From the NCBI RefSeq assembly GCF_019352895.1, contig NZ_JAAAFX010000004.1:1759286-1823285 (forward strand): a DNA stretch of 64,000 nucleotides, read 5' to 3'. The notes under the pieces were generated by a model, which did not search any database, was not told the origin of the DNA, and saw only the letters and a list, made by a program, of their open reading frames with translations. Each line of letters opens with the position of its first letter. Position 1 is the stretch's first letter. Positions 1-7,912 of this stretch are shown piece by piece. The DNA comes from Variovorax boronicumulans (lineage in GTDB: Bacteria; Pseudomonadota; Gammaproteobacteria; Burkholderiales; Burkholderiaceae_C). Both the position numbers and the translations under genes were made by a program.

Positions 1-461
1 TCGGGCTTCTTGCGCGCGAAGGCATCGCCGCCGAACACCTGCTCGAAGAAGCCGTCGAGCCCCTTGGCCGCCAGCAGCGGCACGGCGAAGGCCTGGGGCT
101 TGTTGGTCAGGCAGGCCAGCCGCAGGCCGCGCGCGCGCAGGGCCTGCAGGCCGTCGATCACACCCGCATAGAGCGCCGAGTGCTGGCCGTTGATCGCGAT
201 GTAGTGGTGCTGGTAGCGCGCGAAGGCGCGCTCGTAGAGCGCCGCGTCCGCGCCCACATGCGCCAGCACCGACTGCACGAGGTGCTCGGACCCCTTGCCG
301 ACCCTCTTTTCGACGGCCTGCGCGTGGACGGCCGGCTGGCCGAGGTCGGCCAGCATCGCGTTGAGCGCGGCTACGAAATCGCCGAGGGTGTCGACCATCG
401 TGCCGTCGAGGTCGACGATGGCGGCATCGAAATCCGAGAGGTTCAGGCGTGGAGCATTCAA
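1..461 (-). CDS. gph: Phosphoglycolate phosphatase, HAD family (3' end outside window)
   Basis: Dephosphorylates 2-phosphoglycolate to glycolate in the cytoplasm. The minus-strand frame opens with the HAD motif I block DFDAAIVDLDGTMVDT, in which the two Asp residues are the nucleophile and the acid/base. It continues through a helical cap and motif II (LACLTNKP, catalytic Thr), then runs off the left edge after about 153 codons, so motifs III and IV are not visible. No ATG precedes motif I in frame. A TTG at 461 is the nearest plausible start, about ten codons before the motif, and no good Shine-Dalgarno sequence is seen. The 5' flank is occupied by the palindromic element at 550-678. The family is clear from motif order. 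The exact substrate is inferred. Confidence 0.72.
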   Translation of the reverse strand, partial: MNAPRLNLSDFDAAIVDLDGTMVDTLGDFVAALNAMLADLGQPAVHAQAVEKRVGKGSEHLVQSVLAHVGADAALYERAFARYQHHYIAINGQHSALYAGVIDGLQALRARGLRLACLTNKPQAFAVPLLAAKGLDGFFEQVFGGDAFARKKP

Positions 462-549
462 AGCGGGCCGATCGAGTTCAGGACGTGAAGCGGCGCAACG
501 CCACAGACGTTGCGCGTGGAGCCCGCATTCTCGATCAGCCGGCCGTCGG

Positions 550-678
550 CTCAGAACGTGTGAAGGAACCGTCGCGAGCGCCCCGAGCCTGCATCGAGGA
601 CCGGAGCCGCACTCCCGTGCGCTGAGGACCGCGGGTGCGGGATCGGGGTGCGCAGCAGGTTCATTCACACGTTCTCAG
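550..678. repeat. 129-bp palindromic (MITE-like) element
   Basis: The left end (550-570) reads CTCAGAACGTGTGAAGGAAC and the right end (658-678) is its reverse complement with two mismatches, giving terminal inverted repeats of about 21 bp. Just inside, CCCCGA (581-586) is mirrored near the right end, and a central CGCAC-TCCC-GTGCG hairpin is visible around 609-622. The whole unit could fold into one long hairpin. It encodes nothing and lies between gph and the DUF2817 gene. Its right end supplies the stop codon of that gene (675-677). The architecture is that of a non-autonomous MITE or a large REP-like element. No second copy was noticed in the window. Confidence 0.6.
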
Positions 679-1760
679 TCCCGCATGCCGCACAAGGCCT
701 GCAGCACCGCGGTCCGGGCCTGCCCCAGCACCATGCCGCGCCAGTCGTCGGCATCGCCGTAGAAGGCCTCGCGCATGGCGGCCTTGACGGCGGCCGCCTG
801 TTCGGCCGACGCATCGCCCTTGCGGCGGTTCAGCCAGTGGTCGCCGCGCACCGCATCGAGCACCGGCAGCACGGGCACCGTGCCGTACTCCAGCGCCACG
901 CTGGCCTGTTCGGCCCCGGGGCAGGCTTGCGCCAGCAGCAGGCTGATCGGTCCGCTGACCGGCGCGGACTTCGAGGTGGTCTCGCTGAGCGAGAACACGT
1001 CGGCGCCCCAGCAGCGGCGCGCGAAGGGCAGCTCGGTGACGGCGCCGGTGTGGATCTTCTCGGCATGGCCGCGCGGCCCCAGGCCGGTGTGGATGTCGAG
1101 CCAGACCACGCTGCGCTTGCCGCGGCCGTGCGTCTCCAGGATCTGCTGCAGCGTGCGCAGGCTCCAGGCCCGTTCGGCGCCGCCATAGAACAGGCCTTCG
1201 GGATGGTCGTACTGGCCCAGCGTGACCGCGAACTGGTAGGCCTGCTCGCCGCGCGCCTGGATGAAGTCGGCCAGCGCCTGGCGGTTGGCCGCGGTGGGTG
1301 GCCACTCGGCGGGCAGCAGCAGGTCGTGCAGCTCGGCATAGCCCGGATTGGCCGGACGCGGGCGCGCGAAGTCGACGCAGTTGCGGTTGAGGTCGATGTT
1401 GTCCTCGTTGACGCGCCGCAGGTGCGAGAAACCGTAGGGGTTGACCGCATGCACCAGCAGCAGCGCGATGCCCTCGGCCGCGAGCCGGCCGTGCAGTTCG
1501 GTGTCGTGCAGCAGCGCGACCTGGCTGCCCGAGCCGCAGAAGCCTTCGGGGCCGTGCGTGCCGGAAGTCATCACGATCAGGCGCGTGGCATCGGCCGGTC
1601 CGAGCAGCGCGGCGTCCATCGACAGCACTTCGCCCTGCGCGCCCCGATGGCCTTCGAGCACATGGGTCTGGAGTTCGGCGCCGGCGGTGCGCACGCCCGC
1701 GCGAAATTTGGCGCGCGCGTCGTCGTAGGTGCTGCCGAAGCATTCGGTGGTGGTGGGCAT
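675..1760 (-). CDS. DUF2817 / M14-like metallocarboxypeptidase-fold protein
   Basis: 361 residues without a signal peptide. It carries the zinc-site pattern of M14-type peptidases and deacylases: HGPEG (H69, E72) and a later DIHTG with H224, plus NIDLNRN (123-127) matching the Asn-Arg substrate-carboxylate clamp. DUF2817 members are annotated as putative M14 metallopeptidases and the substrate is unknown. It lies 21 nt downstream of the MFS transporter on the same strand, so the pair is probably one transcript: the transporter imports a compound that this enzyme may hydrolyse. The divergent LysR gene upstream is the likely regulator. The stop codon overlaps the right end of the palindromic element. 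Confidence 0.78.
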   Translation of the reverse strand: MPTTTECFGSTYDDARAKFRAGVRTAGAELQTHVLEGHRGAQGEVLSMDAALLGPADATRLIVMTSGTHGPEGFCGSGSQVALLHDTELHGRLAAEGIALLLVHAVNPYGFSHLRRVNEDNIDLNRNCVDFARPRPANPGYAELHDLLLPAEWPPTAANRQALADFIQARGEQAYQFAVTLGQYDHPEGLFYGGAERAWSLRTLQQILETHGRGKRSVVWLDIHTGLGPRGHAEKIHTGAVTELPFARRCWGADVFSLSETTSKSAPVSGPISLLLAQACPGAEQASVALEYGTVPVLPVLDAVRGDHWLNRRKGDASAEQAAAVKAAMREAFYGDADDWRGMVLGQARTAVLQALCGMRD

Positions 1761-1781
1761 GGGATCTTTCCTTTGTCGTTT

Positions 1782-3134
1782 TCAGGGAGAGGGTTGGTCG
1801 TCGATGCCAACGCCGGTGCGGTCGGGCATGAACAGCAGCGGCCAGGTCGACAGCAGCAGCGAGGCGATCACGTACCAGGCCGGCGCCAGCTTGCTGCCGG
1901 TGACGCCGATCAGCCACACGGCGATCAGCTGCGCGAAGCCGCCGAACAGGGCCACGCCGATGCTGTAGGTGACCGACATGCCGGTGGCGCGCACGGCGTT
2001 GGGGATCATCTCGGGGATCATGGTGATGGTGGGCACCGCATGCAGTGTGAGCAGCACGCTCAGGAAGCCCACGATGCCCAGCAGGTTCGCCACGCTGGGC
2101 GCGGCGTTGAGCCACATGAAGCAGGGATAGATCGCGAGCAGCGAGGCGATCCGGCCGGTCAGCACCAGCGGCTTGCGCCCGTAGCGGTCGGCCAGCTTGC
2201 CGACGAAGGGCGCGACCACGAAGGTGATGCCCGCCGAGAGCACGCTCGCCAGCAGCGCCGCATCCGCCGGCAGGCCCAGCTCGCGGATCGCGTAGGTGGG
2301 CATGTACAGCAGGATGATGTACGAGGACACGGTGCCGCCCATGATCAGCAGGATGCCCAGCAGCGTCTTCCACTTGTAGGAGCGCAGCAGCACGCGCAGC
2401 GGGTTCGGCAGCTCGGCGCGCACCGCCGTGCGCGATGCCGCACCGGTGCTCGCCTCCTTCACCTGCAGCGTCTCGTGGAGCTGCTTGCGGATGTACATGC
2501 CCACGGGCGCGATCAACACGCCCAGCGCGAAGGGCACGCGCCAGCCCCAGCTCTCGAGCGCGGCCGGCGACAGCCAGTGCGACAGCGCCGCCGCGACGCC
2601 CGCGCCGACCATGATGCCCAGGCCCTGGCTGGCGAACTGCCAGCTCGCGAAATAGCCGCGGTTGCGGTTCGTGCTGCTCTCGACCAGCATGGTGACGGAC
2701 ACGCCGACCTCGCCGCCCGCGGAGAAGCCCTGCAGCAGCCGCGCGATCACGATCAGCACGGGCGCCGCGATGCCGATCTGCGCATAGGTCGGCGCCACCG
2801 CGATCAGCGCGCAGCCCAGCGCCATCAGCATGATGGTCAGCACCATCGCGGCCTTGCGGCCCCGGCGGTCGGCGTACTGGCCGATCACGATGCCGCCCAG
2901 CGGGCGCGAGACGAAGCCCACGCCGAAGGTCGCCACGGACAGCAGCAGCTGGCCTTGCGCGGTGGCCATCGGGAAGAAGAGCTTGCCGATCAGGATCGCG
3001 AAGAAGCTGTAGACCGTGAAGTCGAAGAACTCGAGCGCGTTGCCGATGGTCGTGGCGACCAGCACCTTGCGGCGGCTTGGCGGGGCATGGGAGGTCGGCG
3101 CCCGGAGGGCGTCGTCGGCAGTGGTGGTGGTCAT
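1782..3134 (-). CDS. MFS transporter, metabolite:H+ symporter type
   Basis: 450 residues, twelve predicted membrane helices. The opening GNALEFFDFTVYSFFA, the loop 2-3 signature GQYADRRGRK and the later KLADRYGRKPL repeat are typical of the MHS (ProP/KgtP/citrate-like) branch, which imports organic acids or betaine-type solutes with protons across the inner membrane. A longer frame runs upstream, but the ATG at 3134 is chosen because GAGGAG precedes it by a few bases and the family N-terminus follows at once. It is the first gene of a two-gene unit with the DUF2817 protein and is transcribed away from the LysR regulator at 3295. The solute cannot be read from the sequence. Confidence 0.85.
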   Translation of the reverse strand: MTTTTADDALRAPTSHAPPSRRKVLVATTIGNALEFFDFTVYSFFAILIGKLFFPMATAQGQLLLSVATFGVGFVSRPLGGIVIGQYADRRGRKAAMVLTIMLMALGCALIAVAPTYAQIGIAAPVLIVIARLLQGFSAGGEVGVSVTMLVESSTNRNRGYFASWQFASQGLGIMVGAGVAAALSHWLSPAALESWGWRVPFALGVLIAPVGMYIRKQLHETLQVKEASTGAASRTAVRAELPNPLRVLLRSYKWKTLLGILLIMGGTVSSYIILLYMPTYAIRELGLPADAALLASVLSAGITFVVAPFVGKLADRYGRKPLVLTGRIASLLAIYPCFMWLNAAPSVANLLGIVGFLSVLLTLHAVPTITMIPEMIPNAVRATGMSVTYSIGVALFGGFAQLIAVWLIGVTGSKLAPAWYVIASLLLSTWPLLFMPDRTGVGIDDQPSP

Positions 3135-3294
3135 CGGTCTCCTCGCCGCAGCGAATGTTTTTGTCTGGCATGACGGCCTCTGGGGGCCGGGGCCAGAGCT
3201 TAGGCATATTGGCCGCAAAGAGAAAGACAACACAAAAGGGCTCGTGATAACCTGAAGATTGCACCCTCCCTCACCCGCAAACCTGCGCCGGCCC

Positions 3295-4200
3295 ATGACC
3301 TTCAACCAGCTTCGCGCCTTCCTCGCGGTCGCCGAAACCCAGGCCCTGCGGGCCGCCGCGCGCCGCCTCAACGTGTCGCAGCCGGCGGTCTCCAAGGCGA
3401 TGCGCGAACTCGAACGGCAACTCGACGTCTGCCTGTTCGAGCGCCATGCCAACGGCGTGGTGCTGACCGACTACGGCCACGCCTTCCGCCGCCGCGCCTC
3501 GCTGCTGATCGAGGAGATGCGGCGCACCCACGAAGAGATGGATGCGATCCGCCACGGCACCGAGCAAAGCCTGTCGATCGCGGTCAGCTCGGCCATCGCA
3601 CTGTCGGTGCTGCCCGTGGCCTTCGAGGCCTTCCGCCAGGCCATGCCCCGTTCCCAGGTCCATTTCTCCGAGGGCGTGATGCCGATGGCGCTGGCACAGC
3701 TGCGCGACGGCAGCGTCGACTTCGTGGCGACCCACGTGCTGCCCGGCATGGTCAGCGAGGAGTTCGAGGTCACGCACCTGTTCTCCACGCCGGTGGCGGT
3801 GTGCGCGCGCAAGGGCCATCCGCTGGCACGGACCCGGCGGCTCAAGAAACTGGTCGATGCGCACTGGCTCGCGCCCGGCTACGCCGAGGAAAACGGCGAC
3901 GTGCTGCGCCAGCTGTTCTCGCAGCACGGCCTGCCCGTGCCGGCCCAGGCGGTGCGCTGCCAGTCCTTCACCGTCGCGCTGGGCCTGCTCTCGCAGACCG
4001 ACACGCTGTCGGTGCTGGCCGAACCCATGGTGCGCGGCACCCTGAACGCGCAGGGCATCGTCGCGCTGCCGCTGCAGGACCGGATGCCCGTGGTCGCGGG
4101 CATCGTCGTGACCCGCAAGGGCGCGGTGCTCAGCCGCAGTGCACAGTTGTTCGTGCAGTGCCTGCGCGACGCGGACGCGCAGCGCACGCACCCTCGGTAA
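3295..4200 (+). CDS. LysR-family transcriptional regulator
   Basis: 301 residues. The N-terminal winged helix-turn-helix is seen in MTFNQLRAFLAVAETQ and LNVSQPAVSKAMRELERQL (about residues 1-60), followed by an effector-binding domain of periplasmic-binding-protein fold (about 90-290). The frame is open upstream, but the ATG at 3295 begins exactly where LysR proteins begin. It is divergent from the MFS/DUF2817 pair with 160 nt between starts, the classic arrangement for a LysR activator of the neighbouring catabolic unit and repressor of itself. The inducer is probably the transported solute or a metabolite of it. This is inferred from position only. Confidence 0.87.
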   Translation: MTFNQLRAFLAVAETQALRAAARRLNVSQPAVSKAMRELERQLDVCLFERHANGVVLTDYGHAFRRRASLLIEEMRRTHEEMDAIRHGTEQSLSIAVSSAIALSVLPVAFEAFRQAMPRSQVHFSEGVMPMALAQLRDGSVDFVATHVLPGMVSEEFEVTHLFSTPVAVCARKGHPLARTRRLKKLVDAHWLAPGYAEENGDVLRQLFSQHGLPVPAQAVRCQSFTVALGLLSQTDTLSVLAEPMVRGTLNAQGIVALPLQDRMPVVAGIVVTRKGAVLSRSAQLFVQCLRDADAQRTHPR

Positions 4201-4332
4201 GCCCGGGTCCACCAGCGTTGGCACGCTGGATACTCTTGCTTTCCAGGCAAGAGCCTTGTGCACATCAAGGTGTTTTTCCGCAAAGAAGAAAGCCCGACAC
4301 TGCGCCCATCCCAGACGCTTGCGAGCCCTTCC

Positions 4333-5298
4333 ATGACCTCGATCCCTGCCATGCCCCCCGCCCTCGCGGCCCTGATCGCCCACCGCAGCGAAGGCCCCAG
4401 CATCGGGCTCGAGCTGCCGCTGGACAACGACTGGTCGCCCAAGGGCGACACCGCCCGGCGCATCGCGGGCCGGCCCTTCGGCGTGCCCGACCTGGCGCAC
4501 CACACGCGCCTCGTGAAGCTGGCCGACCGGCTGGGCTTTCGCGCCCTCTGGGCGCGCGACGTGCCGCTGTACGACCCGGCCTTCGGCGATGCTGCGCAGG
4601 TGTTCGAGGTGTTCAGCTACCTGGGCTACCTCGCGGGCGTGACCGAGCGCATCCTGCTGGGCACCGCGGCGGTCGTGCTGCCCCTGCGCGAGCCGGTGCT
4701 GACGCTGAAGTCGGCCGCCACGGTCGACCGGCTCAGCGCCGGACGCCTGCTGCTCGGCATCGCGAGCGGCGACCGGCCGGTGGAGTACCCGATCTTCGGG
4801 CGCGACTTCGCCACGCGCGGCGAACGCTTCCGCGCCCAGGTGGCGATGCTGCGCGACGGCGGTGCGGCGAGCCTGCCCGAGGGCATCGCGCTGCTGCCGC
4901 GCACGGCGCACCCCCTGCCGCTGCTGGTGGCAGGCCTCGCGCAGCAGACGCCCGACTGGATCGGCACCCACATGGACGGCTGCCTCGCCTACCCCGGCAC
5001 GCCCGAGGACCATGCGCGGCGCTCGGCTCAATGGCGCGCGGTGGCCGGCGAGGGCAAGCCCTATGCGAGCTTCATCCACCTGGACCTGTCCGACGATGCG
5101 GATGCGCCGCTGGAGCGCTATGCCTTCGGCGGCCGCATGGGGCGCCACGCGCTGCTGCGCGAGCTGGGCGATCTCCATGCGGCCGGCGTGCAGCATGTGG
5201 GCCTGCACCTGCGGCGCAACCGCCGGCCGCTGGACGAGACGATGGAAGAGATCGCCGAGTTCGTGCTGCCGGCCTTCCATTTGAACCCGGTCGAATGA
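4333..5298 (+). CDS. LLM-class (luciferase-like) flavin-dependent oxidoreductase
   Basis: 321 residues of bacterial-luciferase-like TIM-barrel type. Features include the early KLADRLGFRALWARDVPLY segment, strand-rich GVTERILLGTAAVVLPLREP and LLLGIASGDRPVEY, which forms the flavin-binding loops. The length and the YPIFGRDFATRGERF region resemble the small TIGR03571-type LLM subfamily, whose substrates are uncharacterised. Such enzymes use FMNH2 or F420 as a two-electron carrier; in a proteobacterium FMN is more likely. The frame is open from 4258, but the ATG at 4333 gives the usual family start. It lies downstream of the LysR gene with a 132-nt gap and may be cotranscribed with it. Confidence 0.8.
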   Translation: MTSIPAMPPALAALIAHRSEGPSIGLELPLDNDWSPKGDTARRIAGRPFGVPDLAHHTRLVKLADRLGFRALWARDVPLYDPAFGDAAQVFEVFSYLGYLAGVTERILLGTAAVVLPLREPVLTLKSAATVDRLSAGRLLLGIASGDRPVEYPIFGRDFATRGERFRAQVAMLRDGGAASLPEGIALLPRTAHPLPLLVAGLAQQTPDWIGTHMDGCLAYPGTPEDHARRSAQWRAVAGEGKPYASFIHLDLSDDADAPLERYAFGGRMGRHALLRELGDLHAAGVQHVGLHLRRNRRPLDETMEEIAEFVLPAFHLNPVE

Positions 5299-5338
5299 CC
5301 GCTACGATCGGCGCATCCGTCGCGCGCAAGAGATTGAA

Positions 5339-5743
5339 ATGAACGCAGAGCTCCCCTCCTCCCAGGCCGCGTGGCTGACGTCGCTGGCCCTGCAGGCCGA
5401 TGCGGCCCCGTGCCCCGCCTGCGCCACGCTGCCCAGCCTCGGCTGGGAGGCCGTGCCTTCGAGCTTCGATCGCGACCGGCTGGAGGAAGTGGGCGCGCTC
5501 TACGCGAGCGATCCGATGGAGGCCACGCTGGCCGAATACCACCCGGGCCCGACGCGCTACTGGTCGGCCGACGCGCCCATCGCGCCGAAGTTCTTCCCGT
5601 ACAACCGCTGCACGGTATGGCGCTGCCGGGACTGCCGCTCGGTGTTCCTGCGCTACGCCGAGCATGGCGGCTACTACGAGGAAGAGCGCATTCGCCGGGT
5701 GACGCCGGCGCTGGTGGTCGACGCCGCACTCGACGCTTCCTAG
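5339..5743 (+). CDS. Small conserved-looking zinc-ribbon protein of unknown function
   Basis: 134 residues with no signal peptide or membrane segment. Two Cys pairs, CPAC near residue 20 and CRDC near residue 97, are spaced like the two knuckles of a zinc ribbon, with an acidic and aromatic-rich stretch between them (EYHPGPTRYW). No family was recognised. It lies 40 nt after the LLM oxidoreductase on the same strand, so the two may be cotranscribed, and converges on the response-regulator gene. Codon usage matches its neighbours, supporting a real gene. Confidence 0.65.
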   Translation: MNAELPSSQAAWLTSLALQADAAPCPACATLPSLGWEAVPSSFDRDRLEEVGALYASDPMEATLAEYHPGPTRYWSADAPIAPKFFPYNRCTVWRCRDCRSVFLRYAEHGGYYEEERIRRVTPALVVDAALDAS

Positions 5744-5798
5744 GCGCCGGGGCCGACCGGGCCCGATCACCGGGTTGCCGAAGGTCGCGAGACCGGCC

Positions 5799-6467
5799 CT
5801 ACACCAGCGTCTGCGCCGCCAGCACCGCCTCGGTGCGGTTGCGCACGTTGAGCGCGCGGAAGATCGCCGCGAGATGGATCTTCACCGTGCCCTCGCTGAT
5901 GCCCAGGCTGCGGCCGATCAGCTTGTTGGGCTTGCCCTGCGACAGCAGCTGCAGCACCTCGACCTGGCGGTCGGTCAGCACGTTGCGCAGCAGGTCCAGC
6001 GTCTGCTCGGAACTCCGGCCGCGCCCCGCGGCGGCGGCCGTCGCACCGGGCATGCCGGCCACCACGCCGGGCGGCACCGCCGACAGCATCATCGGCGGCA
6101 CGTACACGCCGCCGGCGAGCACCAGCCGCACCGCGGAGATCATGACCTGCGGCGGATAGGCCTTGGGAATGAAGCCCCGCACGCCGCACTCGAGCGCGCT
6201 GCGCATCACGCTGGGATCCTCGGTGCCCGACAGCACGATCAGCGGCAAGGCGGGATGCCGGCGGCGCAGCTCGTCGATGTGCGACTGGCCCTGCGCGCCG
6301 GGCATGTGGAGATCGATCACGGCGAGGTCGATGTCGTCCGACACCACGGCCAGCAGTTCATCCACGCTCAAGGCCTGGACGAAAACGATGCCGGGCTCGA
6401 TTTCCGACAGCTTCGACTTGACCGCCTCGATGACGAGCCAGTGATCGTCGGCGATCAGCATTTTCAT
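5799..6467 (-). CDS. NarL/FixJ-type response regulator (orphan)
   Basis: 222 residues. The receiver domain has the acidic pair D7-D8, phosphoacceptor D52 in AVIDLHMPG, the conserved Ser/Thr in LIVLSGTED and the Lys in FIPKAY. An Ala/Gly/Pro-rich linker (about 125-150) leads to a LuxR-type helix-turn-helix (LTDRQVEVLQLLSQGK ... ISEGTVKIHLAAIF). No histidine kinase is adjacent, so the partner is elsewhere. Target genes cannot be inferred. It is convergent with the zinc-ribbon gene, and the 145-nt space upstream (6468-6612) holds only its presumed promoter. Confidence 0.9.
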   Translation of the reverse strand: MKMLIADDHWLVIEAVKSKLSEIEPGIVFVQALSVDELLAVVSDDIDLAVIDLHMPGAQGQSHIDELRRRHPALPLIVLSGTEDPSVMRSALECGVRGFIPKAYPPQVMISAVRLVLAGGVYVPPMMLSAVPPGVVAGMPGATAAAAGRGRSSEQTLDLLRNVLTDRQVEVLQLLSQGKPNKLIGRSLGISEGTVKIHLAAIFRALNVRNRTEAVLAAQTLV

Positions 6468-6612
6468 GGCACAACCCCTGGCTCAAGGTAACTCTTGAAA
6501 ACCAAAGATAACGTCGATTGCCACGCACCACAAGCCGGATCTATCCCGAACGGCATAGTCCCCAAGCGCTAAGGCAGGGCCTCGCCCCCACCCCGGACGG
6601 CGTCGCCGGGGC

Positions 6613-7845
6613 TCAGGGGCGCGGCGCGCGGGCCGAGCCGGCCACCATGTCGAAGCGGAACAGCCGGCATTCGATGGGTCCATTCCACATCGGCACGCGG
6701 CGCGATTCCTTCAGCCGCATGCGCTTGGGCAGCTGCAGGTCGGGCGTGAGCATCCAGGCAGTCCAGCCCGCGTAGTTCTTCTTCCAGTGGCTCGCCAACT
6801 GGCTGAAGAACTCGCCACCGTCCTCGGTGGCGGCCTGCTCGCGTGCCCCGATGCGGGCCACGCCACCGACCTCGATGCGCTCGCCGTAGGGCGGGTTCAG
6901 CACGATCACGCCACCCTGCGGTGCGCCTTCGGGCGGCATGCGCTGCAAGGCATCGCCGCCGCGGAACTGGATCGCCTCGGCCACGCCCGCACGTTCGGCA
7001 TTGCGCTCGGCGAAGTCGACCATGCGGTGCGACACGTCGCTGCCGAAGATCGGCGGCGAGACGGTCGCGGGCTGGTCGGCGGCCTCGTTCTGGATCGATT
7101 CCCAGACGTGCGGCTGGAAGGGCAGCAGCTTCTCGAAGCCGAAGCGCCGCAGCGCGCCGGCCGGGATGCCCAGGCCGATCTGCGCCGCCTCGATGGCGAT
7201 GGTGCCGCTGCCGCAGCAGGGGTCGTACAGCGGCGCGGCCGACACCGCGCCGGTTTCCGGGTTCCACCAGCCGCTGGCGGCCAGCATGGCCGCGGCCAGC
7301 GTCTCCTTGAGCGGCGCATCGCCCGTGTCCTGGCGCCAGCCGCGCTTGAACAGCGGCTCGCCCGAGGTGTCGATGTAGAGCGTGCAGCTGTCGGTGGTCA
7401 GGTGCGCGAACACGCGCACGTCGGGCCGCTGGGTCTCGATGCTGGGGCGCACGCCGTGCGCCTTGGCGCGGAAGCGATCGGCGATCGCGTCCTTGATGCG
7501 CAGCGTGGCGAAGTTCAGGCTGGTCAGCGGGCTGTGCTGGGCCGTGGTCTCGATCTTGAAGGTCTGCTGGGGCGTGAACCAGATCTCCCAGGCCACGCCG
7601 CTGGCGATGGCGTAGAGATCGTTCTCGCTGCGGTAGGGCGCGTGCGCGAGTTCGATCAGCACGCGCTGCGCGAGCCGGCTGTAGAGGTTGAGCTTCATGG
7701 CATCGCGCCACGAGCCGCGCACGAACACCCCGCCGCGCGAGGCCATCAGGTCGTCGCCCGCAAGGCCGGTCAGGCCGTGCACCTCCTGGGCAAGAAAGTC
7801 CTCGACGCCGGCGGCGCAAGGCAGGAAGAGTTGGAGCTGGTTCAT
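6613..7845 (-). CDS. THUMP-domain class I SAM-dependent RNA methyltransferase (RlmL N-half type)
   Basis: 410 residues. An N-terminal ferredoxin-like/THUMP region (about 1-160) is followed by a Rossmann methyltransferase with motif I YDPCCGSGTIAIEAA and the catalytic motif IV NPPYGER, which marks N2-guanine RNA methylases. It matches the N-terminal half of E. coli RlmL, which makes m2G2445 in 23S rRNA, and lacks the RlmK half. Many betaproteobacteria have this shorter form, so target identity is likely but unproven. The start at 7845 is an ATG directly before the family N-terminus. It lies 67 nt downstream of rpoN on the same strand. Confidence 0.85.
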   Translation of the reverse strand: MNQLQLFLPCAAGVEDFLAQEVHGLTGLAGDDLMASRGGVFVRGSWRDAMKLNLYSRLAQRVLIELAHAPYRSENDLYAIASGVAWEIWFTPQQTFKIETTAQHSPLTSLNFATLRIKDAIADRFRAKAHGVRPSIETQRPDVRVFAHLTTDSCTLYIDTSGEPLFKRGWRQDTGDAPLKETLAAAMLAASGWWNPETGAVSAAPLYDPCCGSGTIAIEAAQIGLGIPAGALRRFGFEKLLPFQPHVWESIQNEAADQPATVSPPIFGSDVSHRMVDFAERNAERAGVAEAIQFRGGDALQRMPPEGAPQGGVIVLNPPYGERIEVGGVARIGAREQAATEDGGEFFSQLASHWKKNYAGWTAWMLTPDLQLPKRMRLKESRRVPMWNGPIECRLFRFDMVAGSARAPRP

Positions 7846-7912
7846 GGGGTTCGGGCAGACGGAAGGAGGCCTGCCGATTGTCGCCGCTGGCGCGGCGCGT
7901 GCCGCTTCGGGC

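Noticed and set aside
648-3173. Long plus-strand frame (841 codons) opposite the DUF2817 and MFS genes
   Set aside because: Arg/Gln/His/Ala-rich composition typical of antisense frames in high-GC DNA; the minus-strand frames match real families.
1782-3452. Long N-terminal extension of the MFS transporter (556 codons)
   Set aside because: The extra about 106 residues cover the LysR 5' region in antisense; the ATG at 3134 has a proper ribosome site and the family N-terminus.
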